Shown one piece after another: positions 9,901 through 18,666 of a DNA stretch of 24,877 nucleotides. The position numbers were made by a program, and so were the translations under genes. This DNA comes from Cyanobacteria bacterium UBA8803. Lineage in GTDB: Bacteria; Cyanobacteriota; Cyanobacteriia; Cyanobacteriales; Coleofasciculaceae. The notes beneath the pieces were generated by a model. The model was not told the origin of the DNA. It ran no database searches and worked only from the letters and a program-made list of their open reading frames with translations. Position 1 is the stretch's first letter. Each line of letters starts with the position of its first letter. The DNA is taken from assembly GCA_003505715.1 (NCBI GenBank), contig DNXU01000279.1, forward strand, positions 45,449-70,325, written 5' to 3'.

Positions 9901-12792
9901 ATGATCACTCAGTCCGGTTTCGAGACACAAGAATCAGACAAATTGAGTTTAGATCTACAACAACAGGCAGTTTGTCAATTCTTGGCAGATGTGGAAGAGC
10001 ATTTTAAATATAAAATCCTTTTACATTCCCACCAGCCGATTGCCAGAAAAACCCTCTACATCCCCCTTCAGGTTACCCTAGAGCGCAATTATCGCCATGA
10101 GGTAGAAACTTTCTGGGGATATGCTGAGTCCGAAGCTGAACTCAAACGGGCTTATACCCTGAAAGGGCGGCAGGTGGAGTCCAAGCGCTATCAAGTGCCC
10201 TGGACAGAGGCTAAAAAACAGCATCAGAAACTCATGGTTTTGGCCGATCCGGGGATGGGAAAAAGTGCCCTATTAAGGCGTGAGGCAGCCTTAACGGCAG
10301 CTGACGAGCGGCAGAAGCTTTTCGCAGCATCTAAAACAATTGAAGAGGTAGTTTTTCCCCTATTTATCAGGTTAGCGGATCTCGATGAAACTGGGGCAGA
10401 AATTATCGACGCCATTCCTAAACTGGTGCAGCGAGACTATCCGAAAACTCACGCAGGCATCCAGACCATTTTACAAAAGAAATTGCGGGCGGGAAAATGC
10501 CTGCTGCTATTAAACGCCCTAGATGAAGTCCCTAAAACCAATCGCAATCTCCTATCGGATAAAATAAATCGCTTTCTCGACCAGCATCCCTGCCCAGTTA
10601 TCTGCACATCCCGGATTGTCGGATATGGCGGCGCTTTTATCAACGGTGCCAAAGAGGTAGAAATCGTACCGTTCAGCCAACAGCAAATTGAAAAGTTTAT
10701 TGAAACTTGGTGCGAGCAGGCAGCAGGTGCCCTTAATCATAATGCGGTTTCAGCTCAAGGACTTATAGAAGAACTGCGCCATAAACCCCAACTGCGAGGA
10801 TTAGCTCGGAATCCACGCCTGTTATATTTACTGTGCAGCCTGTATCAAGAAAAAGCTTTGACGCTACCCGCACGGCGCTGCCAAATTTATGAGAAAACGG
10901 TGGACTATCTGCTGTCCAAAGGGAGTACGAGCCAGGAGTCTGGGCGTGACAATACCTTGATTAAAGCCAAAATCCAGTTGTTAGAAGACCTCGCCTATCG
11001 TTTTACCTGCCAGGGTAAAGATATTTTCTCCTCAGACGAACTTAAACATCATATTGGGGAATACCTGAGCAGTGAGGGAGTTAAGAGCGATTTGAGTAAT
11101 TGCACTCCTGAGGAATTACTGGCTCAACTGTCGGGAGAAAATGGCATCCTGCATAAATTGGCCACAGAAAGCGATCGCTATGTATTTATCCACCGGATTA
11201 CTCAGGATTACTTGACAGCCTGCTATTTGAAACGAGCCATTCAAGAAAATGGCGATCGCGGCATAGCCCTAGCCCGTGCCCATTTCTGGGAATACGACTG
11301 GCATCAAGCCTTAAGTTTGCTGGCGGGATTGATGCCAGATCCCCTGCCCTTGCTCGAGGCGATCGCAAAAGAAAAGGATGATATCTTCTCCACCCTGTTG
11401 TTATTGGCGGGTCGAGCCATTGCTGAGCGTGCAGATACTGATGAAAGGCAACAAGTCCCTCGAGAGATTCAAGCTTTAATTGCAGGAATCATCCACAGAA
11501 TCTATCAGTTGTGGCACACCTACCCCTTTGTCGGATTTATTGCCTCCACTGTGGTAGCACTAGGTCAAGGCAATTCCCAGATGTTACAGCTGTTGCAAAC
11601 CGAACTAGGTGAGAAGCACTATTACACTCGCAAAGATTTTGTTGCCGCTGCGATCGCGGCTTTAGGCCAAATCGGCAGTCCTGAAGCGGTGGAGGCATTA
11701 ATTAAAACCCTCAACCAAGGCCCTTGGTACGTCCGGGCAGAGGCAGCTGCGGCATTAGGTCAGATTGGCACGGCTCAAGCTCTACAAGCGTTAATTTCTG
11801 CTCTCCATGACGAGGATACTATAGTTAGAGGGGAAGTGGCTCAAGCTTGCGGTCGGATTGGTACACCGCCAGCGATCAAGGCTTTAATTCTAGCGCTTCA
11901 CGATCAAGACAGTTACGTGAGAGGAGAAGCCACCGTCGCCTTGGCACAGATCGGTACTCCCCCAGCCTTGGAGGAGTTAATCAAAGTTCTCAACCACCCC
12001 GACAGTTTTGTCCGGTGGGAAGCAACAGGCGCTTGTCGAATTAGCAGCCCCGCCGTAGTACAGGCATTAATCAAAGCCCTCAACCACCACGACAGTACCC
12101 TTCGCGAGGAAGCAGCAGTCGTTTTGGGGCGAATTGGCACCTCAAAAGCTATAGAAGCCTTAGTGCCAGCCTTGCAAGACACCGACAGCATCGTGAGAGA
12201 GGAAGCAGCAGAAGCGATCGCTCGGACGGGCAATCCTCAAACCCTAGATGCCTTACTCCCAACCCTTCACGACCAGGATAGTATTGTCAGAGCTGAGGCA
12301 ACACAAGCCTTAGGCCGGATCGGCAATCCCCAACTGATCGAGGTATTAATCCCAGTACTCCAAGATCCAGATAGCCTGGTGAGAAAGCATGGGGCAGAGG
12401 CATTGGGAGAAATTGGCACCAACCGAGCAGTAAACCCGTTAATTCAAGCCTTGCGGGATCAGGACGGCGATGTTAGAGGGGCAGCAGCAACAGCGTTAGG
12501 TCGGATTGGCACCCCAATAGCACTTAACGTGCTAATTCCCGTGCTTCAGGATCGAGATTGGTTCGTCAGGGAACAGGCAGCTATTGCGTTAAGTCGGATA
12601 GGCACGCCAGAAACGTTAGAGAAGTTACTCCAACTTCCTGAACGCGACATCTACCGCCCTGAAATTTTTACCTTAATCCGGACGCTGGCAGTTCGATTCA
12701 GCCGAGAGCGAATGCCGTTAATTCCAGTTTATCCGGAGTTAATTGGTTCCTTTGGTTTCCTGCACCGACTCGGGCGGAAATGGATGCCTTAA
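9901..12792 (+). CDS. NACHT NTPase with HEAT repeats, possible immune protein
   Basis: Encodes 963 residues; ATG 9901 is preceded by a strong GGGGAG site. After a ~105-residue N-terminal region of unrecognised type comes a STAND/NACHT NTPase. Its Walker A is DPGMGKS (116-122), its Walker B is LLLLNALDE with Asp208/Glu209, and a sensor-like CTSR follows. Helical NACHT-associated segments run to about residue 570. Residues ~574-905 contain 11 HEAT/PBS-lyase-type repeats of 31 residues (VR-x-EAA-x-ALGRIG). Cytosolic: no signal or membrane helix. Bacterial NACHT proteins with C-terminal repeat sensors include known anti-phage factors (bNACHT), but no recognisable effector domain is present at the N-terminus, so the output, if any, is unknown. 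NACHT proteins are also abundant in multicellular cyanobacteria for other, uncharacterised roles. The 3' end overlaps devA by 54 bp on the opposite strand. Confidence 0.88.
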   Translation: MITQSGFETQESDKLSLDLQQQAVCQFLADVEEHFKYKILLHSHQPIARKTLYIPLQVTLERNYRHEVETFWGYAESEAELKRAYTLKGRQVESKRYQVPWTEAKKQHQKLMVLADPGMGKSALLRREAALTAADERQKLFAASKTIEEVVFPLFIRLADLDETGAEIIDAIPKLVQRDYPKTHAGIQTILQKKLRAGKCLLLLNALDEVPKTNRNLLSDKINRFLDQHPCPVICTSRIVGYGGAFINGAKEVEIVPFSQQQIEKFIETWCEQAAGALNHNAVSAQGLIEELRHKPQLRGLARNPRLLYLLCSLYQEKALTLPARRCQIYEKTVDYLLSKGSTSQESGRDNTLIKAKIQLLEDLAYRFTCQGKDIFSSDELKHHIGEYLSSEGVKSDLSNCTPEELLAQLSGENGILHKLATESDRYVFIHRITQDYLTACYLKRAIQENGDRGIALARAHFWEYDWHQALSLLAGLMPDPLPLLEAIAKEKDDIFSTLLLLAGRAIAERADTDERQQVPREIQALIAGIIHRIYQLWHTYPFVGFIASTVVALGQGNSQMLQLLQTELGEKHYYTRKDFVAAAIAALGQIGSPEAVEALIKTLNQGPWYVRAEAAAALGQIGTAQALQALISALHDEDTIVRGEVAQACGRIGTPPAIKALILALHDQDSYVRGEATVALAQIGTPPALEELIKVLNHPDSFVRWEATGACRISSPAVVQALIKALNHHDSTLREEAAVVLGRIGTSKAIEALVPALQDTDSIVREEAAEAIARTGNPQTLDALLPTLHDQDSIVRAEATQALGRIGNPQLIEVLIPVLQDPDSLVRKHGAEALGEIGTNRAVNPLIQALRDQDGDVRGAAATALGRIGTPIALNVLIPVLQDRDWFVREQAAIALSRIGTPETLEKLLQLPERDIYRPEIFTLIRTLAVRFSRERMPLIPVYPELIGSFGFLHRLGRKWMP
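11615..12640 (+). repeat. Eleven 31-residue (93-bp) HEAT-repeat units
   Basis: The NACHT gene carries 11 successive units with core VR-x-EA-x-x-ALG-x-IGTP, spaced 31 residues apart. Unit 5 (around residues 704-720, DNA ~12010-12060) is one residue short: ATGACRISSP replaces the usual pattern of ALGxIGTP length. The regular 93-bp period makes the tract prone to unit gain or loss. Confidence 0.8.
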
Positions 12793-13482
12793 ACTTCCCC
12801 GACCTGTAACCAGCTTACCATCTTCCATATGAACAATACGGTCAGCAATATCAAGAATGCGATTATCGTGAGTAACCATTAGAACAGCACACCCCTGTTC
12901 TTTAACCAATTTTTGCATGAGGTTGACTACATCTCGACCGGATTTACTATCTAAAGCAGCAGTAGGTTCATCAGCTAGCACCAATTGCGGATGACAAACT
13001 AAAGCACGGGCTATAGCTACCCGCTGTTTTTGCCCGCCAGATAGGTTCTCTGGGTAGTAATCGATCCGGTTCCCTAACCCAACCGACTTCAGTGCAGCTT
13101 CTGATTTGCTAGATGCTGCCAAGCGAGAAACATTTTCATGGAGTTTAATTGACATTTGAACATTTTGTCGAGCTGTTAAAGATCGCAATAAATTGTGAGA
13201 TTGGAAAATGTAACCAATATGGCGGCGAATATTCACGAGTTGTGATTCGCTAGCCCCACGGAGTTCTTGGCTAAAAACTTTCAGGCTGCCTTCACAAACA
13301 GAGCGTAACCCTCCCACTAAAGTCAATAATGTAGTTTTTCCAGAGCCTGATGGCCCAGATAAAATCACAATTTCTCCCGATTGAATGTCAAGGTTGATAT
13401 TAGATAAGACAGGTTTGCGTAAAACTCCATGGCCAAAGTAGTGATTGAGGTACTTAATAGAAACAATAGTCGAAGGAGACAT
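12739..13482 (-). CDS. devA: DevA-type ABC transporter ATPase
   Basis: Encodes 247 residues, the usual length for DevA/MacB-type ATPases. Walker A is GPSGSGKTT (43-51), the Q-loop is YIFQSHN (~91-97), the ABC signature is LSGGQ (147-151), Walker B is LVLADEP (Asp171/Glu172) and the H-loop is VTHD. It would power the DevB-DevC pump from the cytoplasmic side. In Nostoc/Anabaena, DevBCA with a TolC-like outer-membrane channel exports heterocyst glycolipids; paralogues of unknown substrate are common. It is the last gene of the minus-strand order devB-devC-devA. The last 54 bp, including the stop, lie inside the 3' end of the convergent NACHT gene. No clear Shine-Dalgarno sequence is seen before ATG 13482. 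Confidence 0.92.
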   Translation of the reverse strand: MSPSTIVSIKYLNHYFGHGVLRKPVLSNINLDIQSGEIVILSGPSGSGKTTLLTLVGGLRSVCEGSLKVFSQELRGASESQLVNIRRHIGYIFQSHNLLRSLTARQNVQMSIKLHENVSRLAASSKSEAALKSVGLGNRIDYYPENLSGGQKQRVAIARALVCHPQLVLADEPTAALDSKSGRDVVNLMQKLVKEQGCAVLMVTHDNRILDIADRIVHMEDGKLVTGRGSLRHPFPPESVQETKGTN

Positions 13483-13521
13483 GAGTTATAGTAGGTGGTC
13501 ATAGATATTTGTCGTTGAGTC

Positions 13522-13546
13522 AAGGCAGAAGTCTACCTTCTGCCTT
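13522..13546. repeat. Intercistronic hairpin between devC and devA
   Basis: AAGGCAGAAG (13522-13531) pairs perfectly with CTTCTGCCTT (13537-13546) around a 5-nt loop, starting just after the devC stop. No T-run follows on the minus strand, so it looks less like a terminator than an mRNA-processing or stability element. The GGCAGAAG unit is also a common cyanobacterial repeat word. Confidence 0.6.
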
Positions 13547-13548
13547 AA

Positions 13549-14700
13549 TTAAAAAATATCAGCTGGGTCTGCCTGGCCCAACCTACGCATAGCAATTGCA
13601 CCAGAGATAGAACACATTGCTACCGTCAAAATTAGTACTAGTAAAGCTCGGCCAGCTGTCATCGCCAGTGGTAAGAAGGTAGCGCCTTTGGTTAAATCAT
13701 ACAGCCCCAGAGAGAGAGAAAATCCGGGAATATAACCTAACATTGCCAGAATGATTGCTTCTTGAAAAACAATAAGTAATAAATAGGTATTTTTATATCC
13801 CATAGCTTTGAGAGTTGCGTATTCTGCTAAGTGCTCAGAAACATCTGTATAAAGAATTTGATAAACAATAACCGTACCCACAATAAACCCCATCACTACA
13901 CCCAAGGTAAAGATAAAACCAATTGCTGTACTTGTTTCCCAGTAGCTTTTTTCAAAATCTACAAAACCTTGATGGGTGAAGACTTTAACATCTTTAGGTA
14001 AGCTAGTCTCTAACTTTTTTAGGACAGTTGTAGGGTTAACATGAGGTTTGAGATGAATCAGCCCAATTTCAATTTGGCTTAATTTGCGATCGCTAAATAG
14101 ACGGATGAAATTTAAGTCACTCATGATGACATTCCCATCCGCTCCAAAAGAAGGCCCTAGAGCAAACAAACCAACAACATTGACTCGTTTCCCCCCTAGC
14201 TCAGTAATAATCGGTTTTCCTTGCTGAAATTCTGTCGCAATGGGCCCATACTCTCGGCGAGAAGCTCGGTCAAACAAAATATTTTGATTTACTTTAAGTT
14301 GATCTATATTCTCAAAGATGCCAGGTAATTTGAAAACTGGCTTGGCTGGATCGAACCCATAAATGTATATAACCCGCAAATTGCCATTATCAGGATTTTT
14401 CCATTCTTTAAAGCCCACATAGACAGGGCTAATGGATTCAACCCCATCAAAGCTTAACGCTTGATAGAGACGACGCCAAGAAAAAGTTTTCATAAAAGCT
14501 AGAGATTTAGAGCTGGAATTGATTAAAACTAAATCTCCTTGTAAACTTTGATGGAATCTTGTAGCGCTATCATAAAGAGCCGATTGAAAGCCTAATTGCA
14601 TGAACATGAGGATAACGGCAAAAGCAATCCCTGCCAAAACAATCAACAGACGGTTTTTCTCGCGGCTGAGTTGCAACCAGGCTAAGGGTATATCAAACAT
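13549..14700 (-). CDS. devC: DevC-type permease (FtsX/MacB fold)
   Basis: Encodes 383 residues from ATG 14700. I choose this over TTG 14712 because GAGGG lies 6 nt upstream and the resulting MFDIPLAWLQLSREKNRLL start is the standard DevC opening. One N-terminal membrane helix (LLIVLAGIAFAVILMFM) is followed by a large periplasmic domain (about residues 45-240). Three C-terminal membrane helices follow (around IGFIFTLGVVMGFIVG, LLLIVFQEAIILAMLGYI and ALLVLILTVAMCSISG). This is the four-helix mechanotransmission layout of DevC/MacB permeases, which couple a cytosolic ATPase to a periplasmic adaptor. It lies 32 nt after devB and 66 nt before devA on the same strand, consistent with one operon. 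Confidence 0.92.
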   Translation of the reverse strand: MFDIPLAWLQLSREKNRLLIVLAGIAFAVILMFMQLGFQSALYDSATRFHQSLQGDLVLINSSSKSLAFMKTFSWRRLYQALSFDGVESISPVYVGFKEWKNPDNGNLRVIYIYGFDPAKPVFKLPGIFENIDQLKVNQNILFDRASRREYGPIATEFQQGKPIITELGGKRVNVVGLFALGPSFGADGNVIMSDLNFIRLFSDRKLSQIEIGLIHLKPHVNPTTVLKKLETSLPKDVKVFTHQGFVDFEKSYWETSTAIGFIFTLGVVMGFIVGTVIVYQILYTDVSEHLAEYATLKAMGYKNTYLLLIVFQEAIILAMLGYIPGFSLSLGLYDLTKGATFLPLAMTAGRALLVLILTVAMCSISGAIAMRRLGQADPADIF

Positions 14701-14732
14701 GAGCACCCTCAATAGAATAATTAATATAAAAA

Positions 14733-15938
14733 TTAAGTATCAATTACTACATTAACCTGTAAGTTAGTTAAACTAGAAACTCTCTGACTATCGGCTTCGC
14801 TAAGACTAATTTTCACTTCAACAATCCTACCATCCACGTCTGTTGTGGGATCTGTACTTAAGACATCTTGTGGATTAACCTGTAAGCCTATTTGATTGAC
14901 GGTGCCTTGTAGTTCGCCTGGGAAGGCATTGCTAGTAATGGTAGCTTTTTGTCCGACCCGCAATTTACTAACATCTAATTCATAAACTTCGGCAACAACA
15001 TTCATCCGGTAGGTTTGCCCTAAAGCCACAATTCCTTTATTACCTACTGTCTCTCCAGGTCTGGTATGAATTTTTAGAATTTGTCCGTTTATAGGAGAGC
15101 GAATGTAGGCTAGCTCTAAATCAGCTTTAGCTTTAGCAACGTTAGCAAGCGCTCGATTCACTTCTGCTTGAGCCACTTGCACATCTGTAGGGCTAACTTC
15201 TGCTATCTTGTTCAGGGTCGAGCGACCTGCCTTGATCTGTTGTTGAAAAGTTGCTGCAATCCGACTGCGATTAACTTTAGCTTCATTTAGCTGCTTTTGA
15301 TTAGTTTCCATCATCAGCTCCTTACTATCTAATTGGGATGCTGTAACTGCACCATCTTCAAATAAGCCATGATAACGTTGATATTCTATTTTACTATTAT
15401 TAAACTCCGCCTCTAAACGGGCAATAGTTTGGTCTTGAGCAGCCATCTGCCCCTGCATTTCAGCTTCTAAGCTGGTAATCGTCGCTTTTTGCGCTTCAAG
15501 TTCTCCTGTTTTGGCTCCAGCTTTTACTTTAGCCAAATTGGCTTGAGCAACTTTAACTTCTTCTACAGCCAAATTTAAAACCATTCGGAGATTTTCACGG
15601 TTATCTAGAATTGCTATCACTTGCCCATTTTTAACATTTTCGCCTTCTTTCACGAGCAGTTGGGCAACTCGACTAACTCCCAATTGATTCACGGCAGAAG
15701 GAGCAGATAAGTAAATCACTTCTCCTTCAGGTCTTATATGTCCTAAAGCAGAAACAGCTTTAATTTGGGGAGTGATTGTTACGGTATTTGATAAAGTTGA
15801 ACCACTGCGTTGGAATTGAAAAGCATAATAGAGAGCAGCTCCGCTAAGAACAACAGATGTGATGACTGTAACAAGGATAGTCCATCGCCCTGAATGCTTC
15901 AAAAATGATTTATTTTCTGAGATCAGATCGGGCTTCAT
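14733..15938 (-). CDS. devB: DevB-type periplasmic membrane fusion protein (HlyD family)
   Basis: Encodes 401 residues. A short cytoplasmic N-terminus and one membrane anchor (WTILVTVITSVVLSGAALYYAF, about residues 19-40) lead into a split biotinyl-lipoyl domain (VSALGHIRPEGEV, VKEGENVKNGQVIAILD). A long coiled-coil hairpin of ~150 residues follows (VEEVKVAQANLAKVKAG to ANVAKAKADLELAYIRSP). The second lipoyl half is INGQILKIHTRPGETV, and a beta-barrel domain is last. This is the DevB adaptor that bridges the inner-membrane pump and an outer-membrane TolC-like channel. It is first in the devBCA operon, divergent from the biosynthetic genes. No strong ribosome binding site precedes ATG 15938; a GGAG lies unusually far, about 16 nt upstream. 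Confidence 0.92.
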   Translation of the reverse strand: MKPDLISENKSFLKHSGRWTILVTVITSVVLSGAALYYAFQFQRSGSTLSNTVTITPQIKAVSALGHIRPEGEVIYLSAPSAVNQLGVSRVAQLLVKEGENVKNGQVIAILDNRENLRMVLNLAVEEVKVAQANLAKVKAGAKTGELEAQKATITSLEAEMQGQMAAQDQTIARLEAEFNNSKIEYQRYHGLFEDGAVTASQLDSKELMMETNQKQLNEAKVNRSRIAATFQQQIKAGRSTLNKIAEVSPTDVQVAQAEVNRALANVAKAKADLELAYIRSPINGQILKIHTRPGETVGNKGIVALGQTYRMNVVAEVYELDVSKLRVGQKATITSNAFPGELQGTVNQIGLQVNPQDVLSTDPTTDVDGRIVEVKISLSEADSQRVSSLTNLQVNVVIDT

Positions 15939-16769
15939 AGTTTGTTGACTAAGTCTCCATTGTTCTAATTCCTCTACCTCAGCACAGAAATCATCTCCGA
16001 AAAGATAATGCCACCACTATTTATAGCTCAAGAATATAAACATTGCTATCCCGATCAGGATTAATGCAATTGAGTTCACTCTATGAGTGTTGAGTATTAA
16101 TGATTATCCGGCCTTGAGCGGTCAAGCATCTTGCTTAAGAGTAGGGCACTAATTTATTTCGATCAAGTATTCGTCGCTACTTTTAACAATAAATTAAGGG
16201 GTCAATATAAATTTATACAAGGGATATACATTAACTACAAAATCAGTTCCTCTGTCTCTAGGCAGATGGACAGGAAGGCAAGAATGATCCAGGATCTTCA
16301 TCAGCTAGGTGTTATCTTGATACGAAGGCGATAAGATAAGCACCAGTATTTACTGAAAGGTTCCTAAATTTTTAGCTAGCAATACCCGGTTCACCTGATA
16401 CCAGTTTGCTCAAGAAGTGATAGATAGAGTTCGAGTAAAATCCTTGCCTTGCCTATACCTGTGCAGATCCTCTATGTGATTTAAATCTTTGTAAGCTTGG
16501 TATTAAGTCAGTACTTACAGAAATACACCATATATAGTGGCAATGGTGCGTTAGCTTTCGCGTAACGCACCCTACTAATAGCAAGCACTAGCTAAATTTA
16601 TCCCGGCTTATTGAGAATTAGCGACTATAGAATCTTCGCCATCTATTAACCTTCAATTCTCTAGGCACAGCTTTACCTGGTTGAAGAGCCAACGAACAAG
16701 CTACAAAGGACTAAATTTTACAGTTGCTGCCATGAAGGGCATTGGCATACATTGACAAAGGAGCAGGCA
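15939..16769. promoter_or_regulatory. Long divergent intergenic region between devB and the FAAL gene
   Basis: 831 bp without a convincing gene; it must carry the promoters of the devBCA operon and of the biosynthetic operon. It holds the REP-like hairpin at 16545-16571. A TATAAAT lies on the minus strand near 16020 as a possible devB -10, without a good -35. I looked for an NtcA site (GTA-N8-TAC) and found only spacings of 9 or 10 near 16499-16530. A 67-codon open frame at 16131-16334 lacks ribosome-binding and sequence support. Confidence 0.5.
16545..16571. repeat. REP-like hairpin (GGTGCGTTA...TAACGCACC)
   Basis: GGTGCGTTA (16545-16553) and TAACGCACC (16563-16571) form a perfect 9-bp stem with a 9-nt loop, followed by CTAC. 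Elements of this form are highly repeated between genes in many cyanobacteria. Only one copy is seen in this window. Confidence 0.65.
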
Positions 16770-18611
16770 ATGACTAGTTGTTTTACAAATTTGACCGACA
16801 CTAGATATGAAGTTTCGACGTTAGTAGATCTGCTGAGCTACAGAGCACAAAATCAGCCTGACCAAATGGCTTATACCTTTTTGGACGGGGAAACAGAAAC
16901 AGATAGGATAACCTATAAAGAATTAGATCGACAGGCACGAGCTATCGCCAGCCAGCTTCAGAGTGTGAATGCTCCAGGTTCCCGTGCCTTGCTTCTGTAT
17001 CCAACCGGTTTGGAGTTCATTGCTGCCTTCTTTGGCTGTTTGTATGCTGGAGTTGTTGCTGTCCCCGCTTATCCACTCCGGCGCAACCAGAATATGTCCA
17101 GGCTAGAAGCGATCGCGACTTCTGCCCAAGCGACAGTAGCGCTCACCACAACACCTCTATTAACCTACATAGAAAGTCGCTTGACTGAGGAACCAGCATT
17201 AGGCCAGTTGCGTTGGCTAACCACAGATAATATTAATATCGCCAGTAGCCAAACGGAAGCATGGCACCAATCGGACGTAAGCAGCGACACTTTGGCTTTT
17301 CTCCAGTACACCTCAGGTTCGACGGGTACGCCGAAAGGCGTCATGGTTAGCCATGGTAATCTTTTACACAATTCAGCTTTAATCCACCAAAGTTTTGCGG
17401 ATACACCCAACAGTCGGGGTGTCAGCTGGCTACCTCCCTACCACGATATGGGGTTAATTGGGGGAGTGCTGCAACCTCTGTATGTTGGTGCCCCGATGGT
17501 TTTGATGTCAGCCGTAATGTTTATGCAAAAGCCTTTGCGCTGGCTACAGGCAATTTCTCACTACAAAGCCACGACTAGCGGTGGGCCGAATTTTGCCTAT
17601 GACCTTTGTATTCGTAAGATTACCCCCGAACAACGAGCGAGTCTTGACTTGAGTAGCTGGGAGGTGGCTTTCACCGGAGCTGAACCCGTCCGTGCAGAAA
17701 CGCTGGAGCAGTTTGCTGCGATTTTTGCTGATTGTGGCTTCCGACGAGAGGCATTTCACCCCTGCTACGGCATGGCGGAAACAACCTTAATTGTTTCGGG
17801 AGGGTTAAGAAATGCTCCACCCGTTATTCAACAAGTTGATGGGGCAGCACTCGAACGCAACCAAGTAGTGGCAGCGACGGACAAGCCGGAAATCATCCGC
17901 ACCCTTATCGGCTGCGGTCAGAGCTTATTAGACCAGAAAATTGTTATTGTCGATCCCGAATCCCTAACTTCCTGTCCTGCTAACCAAGTGGGAGAAATTT
18001 GGGTATCCGGTGCCAGTGTGGCTCAGGGCTATTGGGATCGACCAGAGGAGACACAACAGACGTTCCATGCCTATTTGGCAGATACGGGAGAGGGGCCTTT
18101 TCTGCGCACGGGGGATTTGGGATTTTTGCAGAATGGCGAGTTATTTATCACCGGACGCATTAAAGATGTGATTATCATCCGGGGACAAAACCATTATCCC
18201 CAAGATATCGAACTCACCGTAGAGAAGAGCCATCCCGGACTGCGGGTGGGTTGTGGGGCAGCGTTTGCTGTAGAAGTCAAGGGTCAAGAGCGACTAGTCA
18301 TAGTTCAGGAGGTAGATCGGAGTTACCTGCGGAAGCTGAATGTGGATGAGGTGGTAGAGAGTATTACTAAAGCTGTGGCAGCGGAACACGCTCTACAGGT
18401 TTATGCAACGGTATTGGTTAAAACTGGCAGTATCCCCAAGACTTCTAGCGGTAAGATACAACGCCACGCCTGTCGATCTGGATTTCTCAGTGGCAGTTTG
18501 AATGTTGTAGAGGATTGGAGCGAGAATCCTGAGGGTAAAGCAAAGTTTATCCATCTACAGGCTGATATCGAATCCATGTTACAGACCCTATCAATCGCCA
18601 AACCACTCTAA
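16770..18611 (+). CDS. Fatty acyl-AMP ligase (FAAL)
   Basis: Encodes 613 residues from ATG 16770. This start is preferred over TTG 16752 because AAAGGAG lies 6 nt upstream. Adenylate-forming enzyme: P-loop-like YTSGSTGTPKG (180-190), PPYHDMG substrate motif, YGMAETT, the adenylation hinge region RTGDLGF, GRIKDVIIIRGQNHYPQDIE, and the catalytic Lys562 in SSGKIQR. The N-terminal PAYPLRR and RIKDVIIIRGQNHYPQDIE signatures are those of fatty acyl-AMP ligases rather than acyl-CoA synthetases. The expected role is ATP-dependent activation of a free fatty acid and transfer to the phosphopantetheine arm of the nearby stand-alone ACP (19671-20003). First gene of the biosynthetic cluster. FAAL-ACP-halogenase sets initiate cylindrocyclophane-type and related chlorinated lipids. 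Confidence 0.93.
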   Translation: MTSCFTNLTDTRYEVSTLVDLLSYRAQNQPDQMAYTFLDGETETDRITYKELDRQARAIASQLQSVNAPGSRALLLYPTGLEFIAAFFGCLYAGVVAVPAYPLRRNQNMSRLEAIATSAQATVALTTTPLLTYIESRLTEEPALGQLRWLTTDNINIASSQTEAWHQSDVSSDTLAFLQYTSGSTGTPKGVMVSHGNLLHNSALIHQSFADTPNSRGVSWLPPYHDMGLIGGVLQPLYVGAPMVLMSAVMFMQKPLRWLQAISHYKATTSGGPNFAYDLCIRKITPEQRASLDLSSWEVAFTGAEPVRAETLEQFAAIFADCGFRREAFHPCYGMAETTLIVSGGLRNAPPVIQQVDGAALERNQVVAATDKPEIIRTLIGCGQSLLDQKIVIVDPESLTSCPANQVGEIWVSGASVAQGYWDRPEETQQTFHAYLADTGEGPFLRTGDLGFLQNGELFITGRIKDVIIIRGQNHYPQDIELTVEKSHPGLRVGCGAAFAVEVKGQERLVIVQEVDRSYLRKLNVDEVVESITKAVAAEHALQVYATVLVKTGSIPKTSSGKIQRHACRSGFLSGSLNVVEDWSENPEGKAKFIHLQADIESMLQTLSIAKPL

Positions 18612-18619
18612 TTCGTAGC

Positions 18620-18635
18620 AAGCACTTTAGTGCTT
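18620..18635. repeat. Small hairpin between FAAL and regulator
   Basis: AAGCAC (18620-18625) and GTGCTT (18630-18635) enclose a TTTA loop 8 nt after the FAAL stop. It resembles the AGCACTAAAGTGCT dispersed repeat of cyanobacteria. It is short and has no T-run, so I do not call a terminator. Confidence 0.4.
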
Positions 18636-18666
18636 TAAGCCTCAGGTGTGTGCAGGAGGAGAGACA

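Noticed and set aside
11615..12640. CRISPR array suggested by regular short periodicity
   Set aside because: The 93-bp period is coding HEAT repeats in an uninterrupted reading frame; there are no identical direct repeats with unique spacers.
13522..13546. Rho-independent terminator after devC
   Set aside because: The stem is strong but no T-run follows on the minus strand; devA lies directly downstream in the same operon order.
16131..16334. 67-codon open frame in the devB-FAAL intergenic region
   Set aside because: It begins at TTG, has no ribosome binding site and resembles no family; its composition matches the surrounding non-coding DNA.
16490..16530. NtcA-binding site upstream of devB or FAAL
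   Set aside because: GTA and TAC words occur here, but with 9 or 10 nt between them rather than the required 8.
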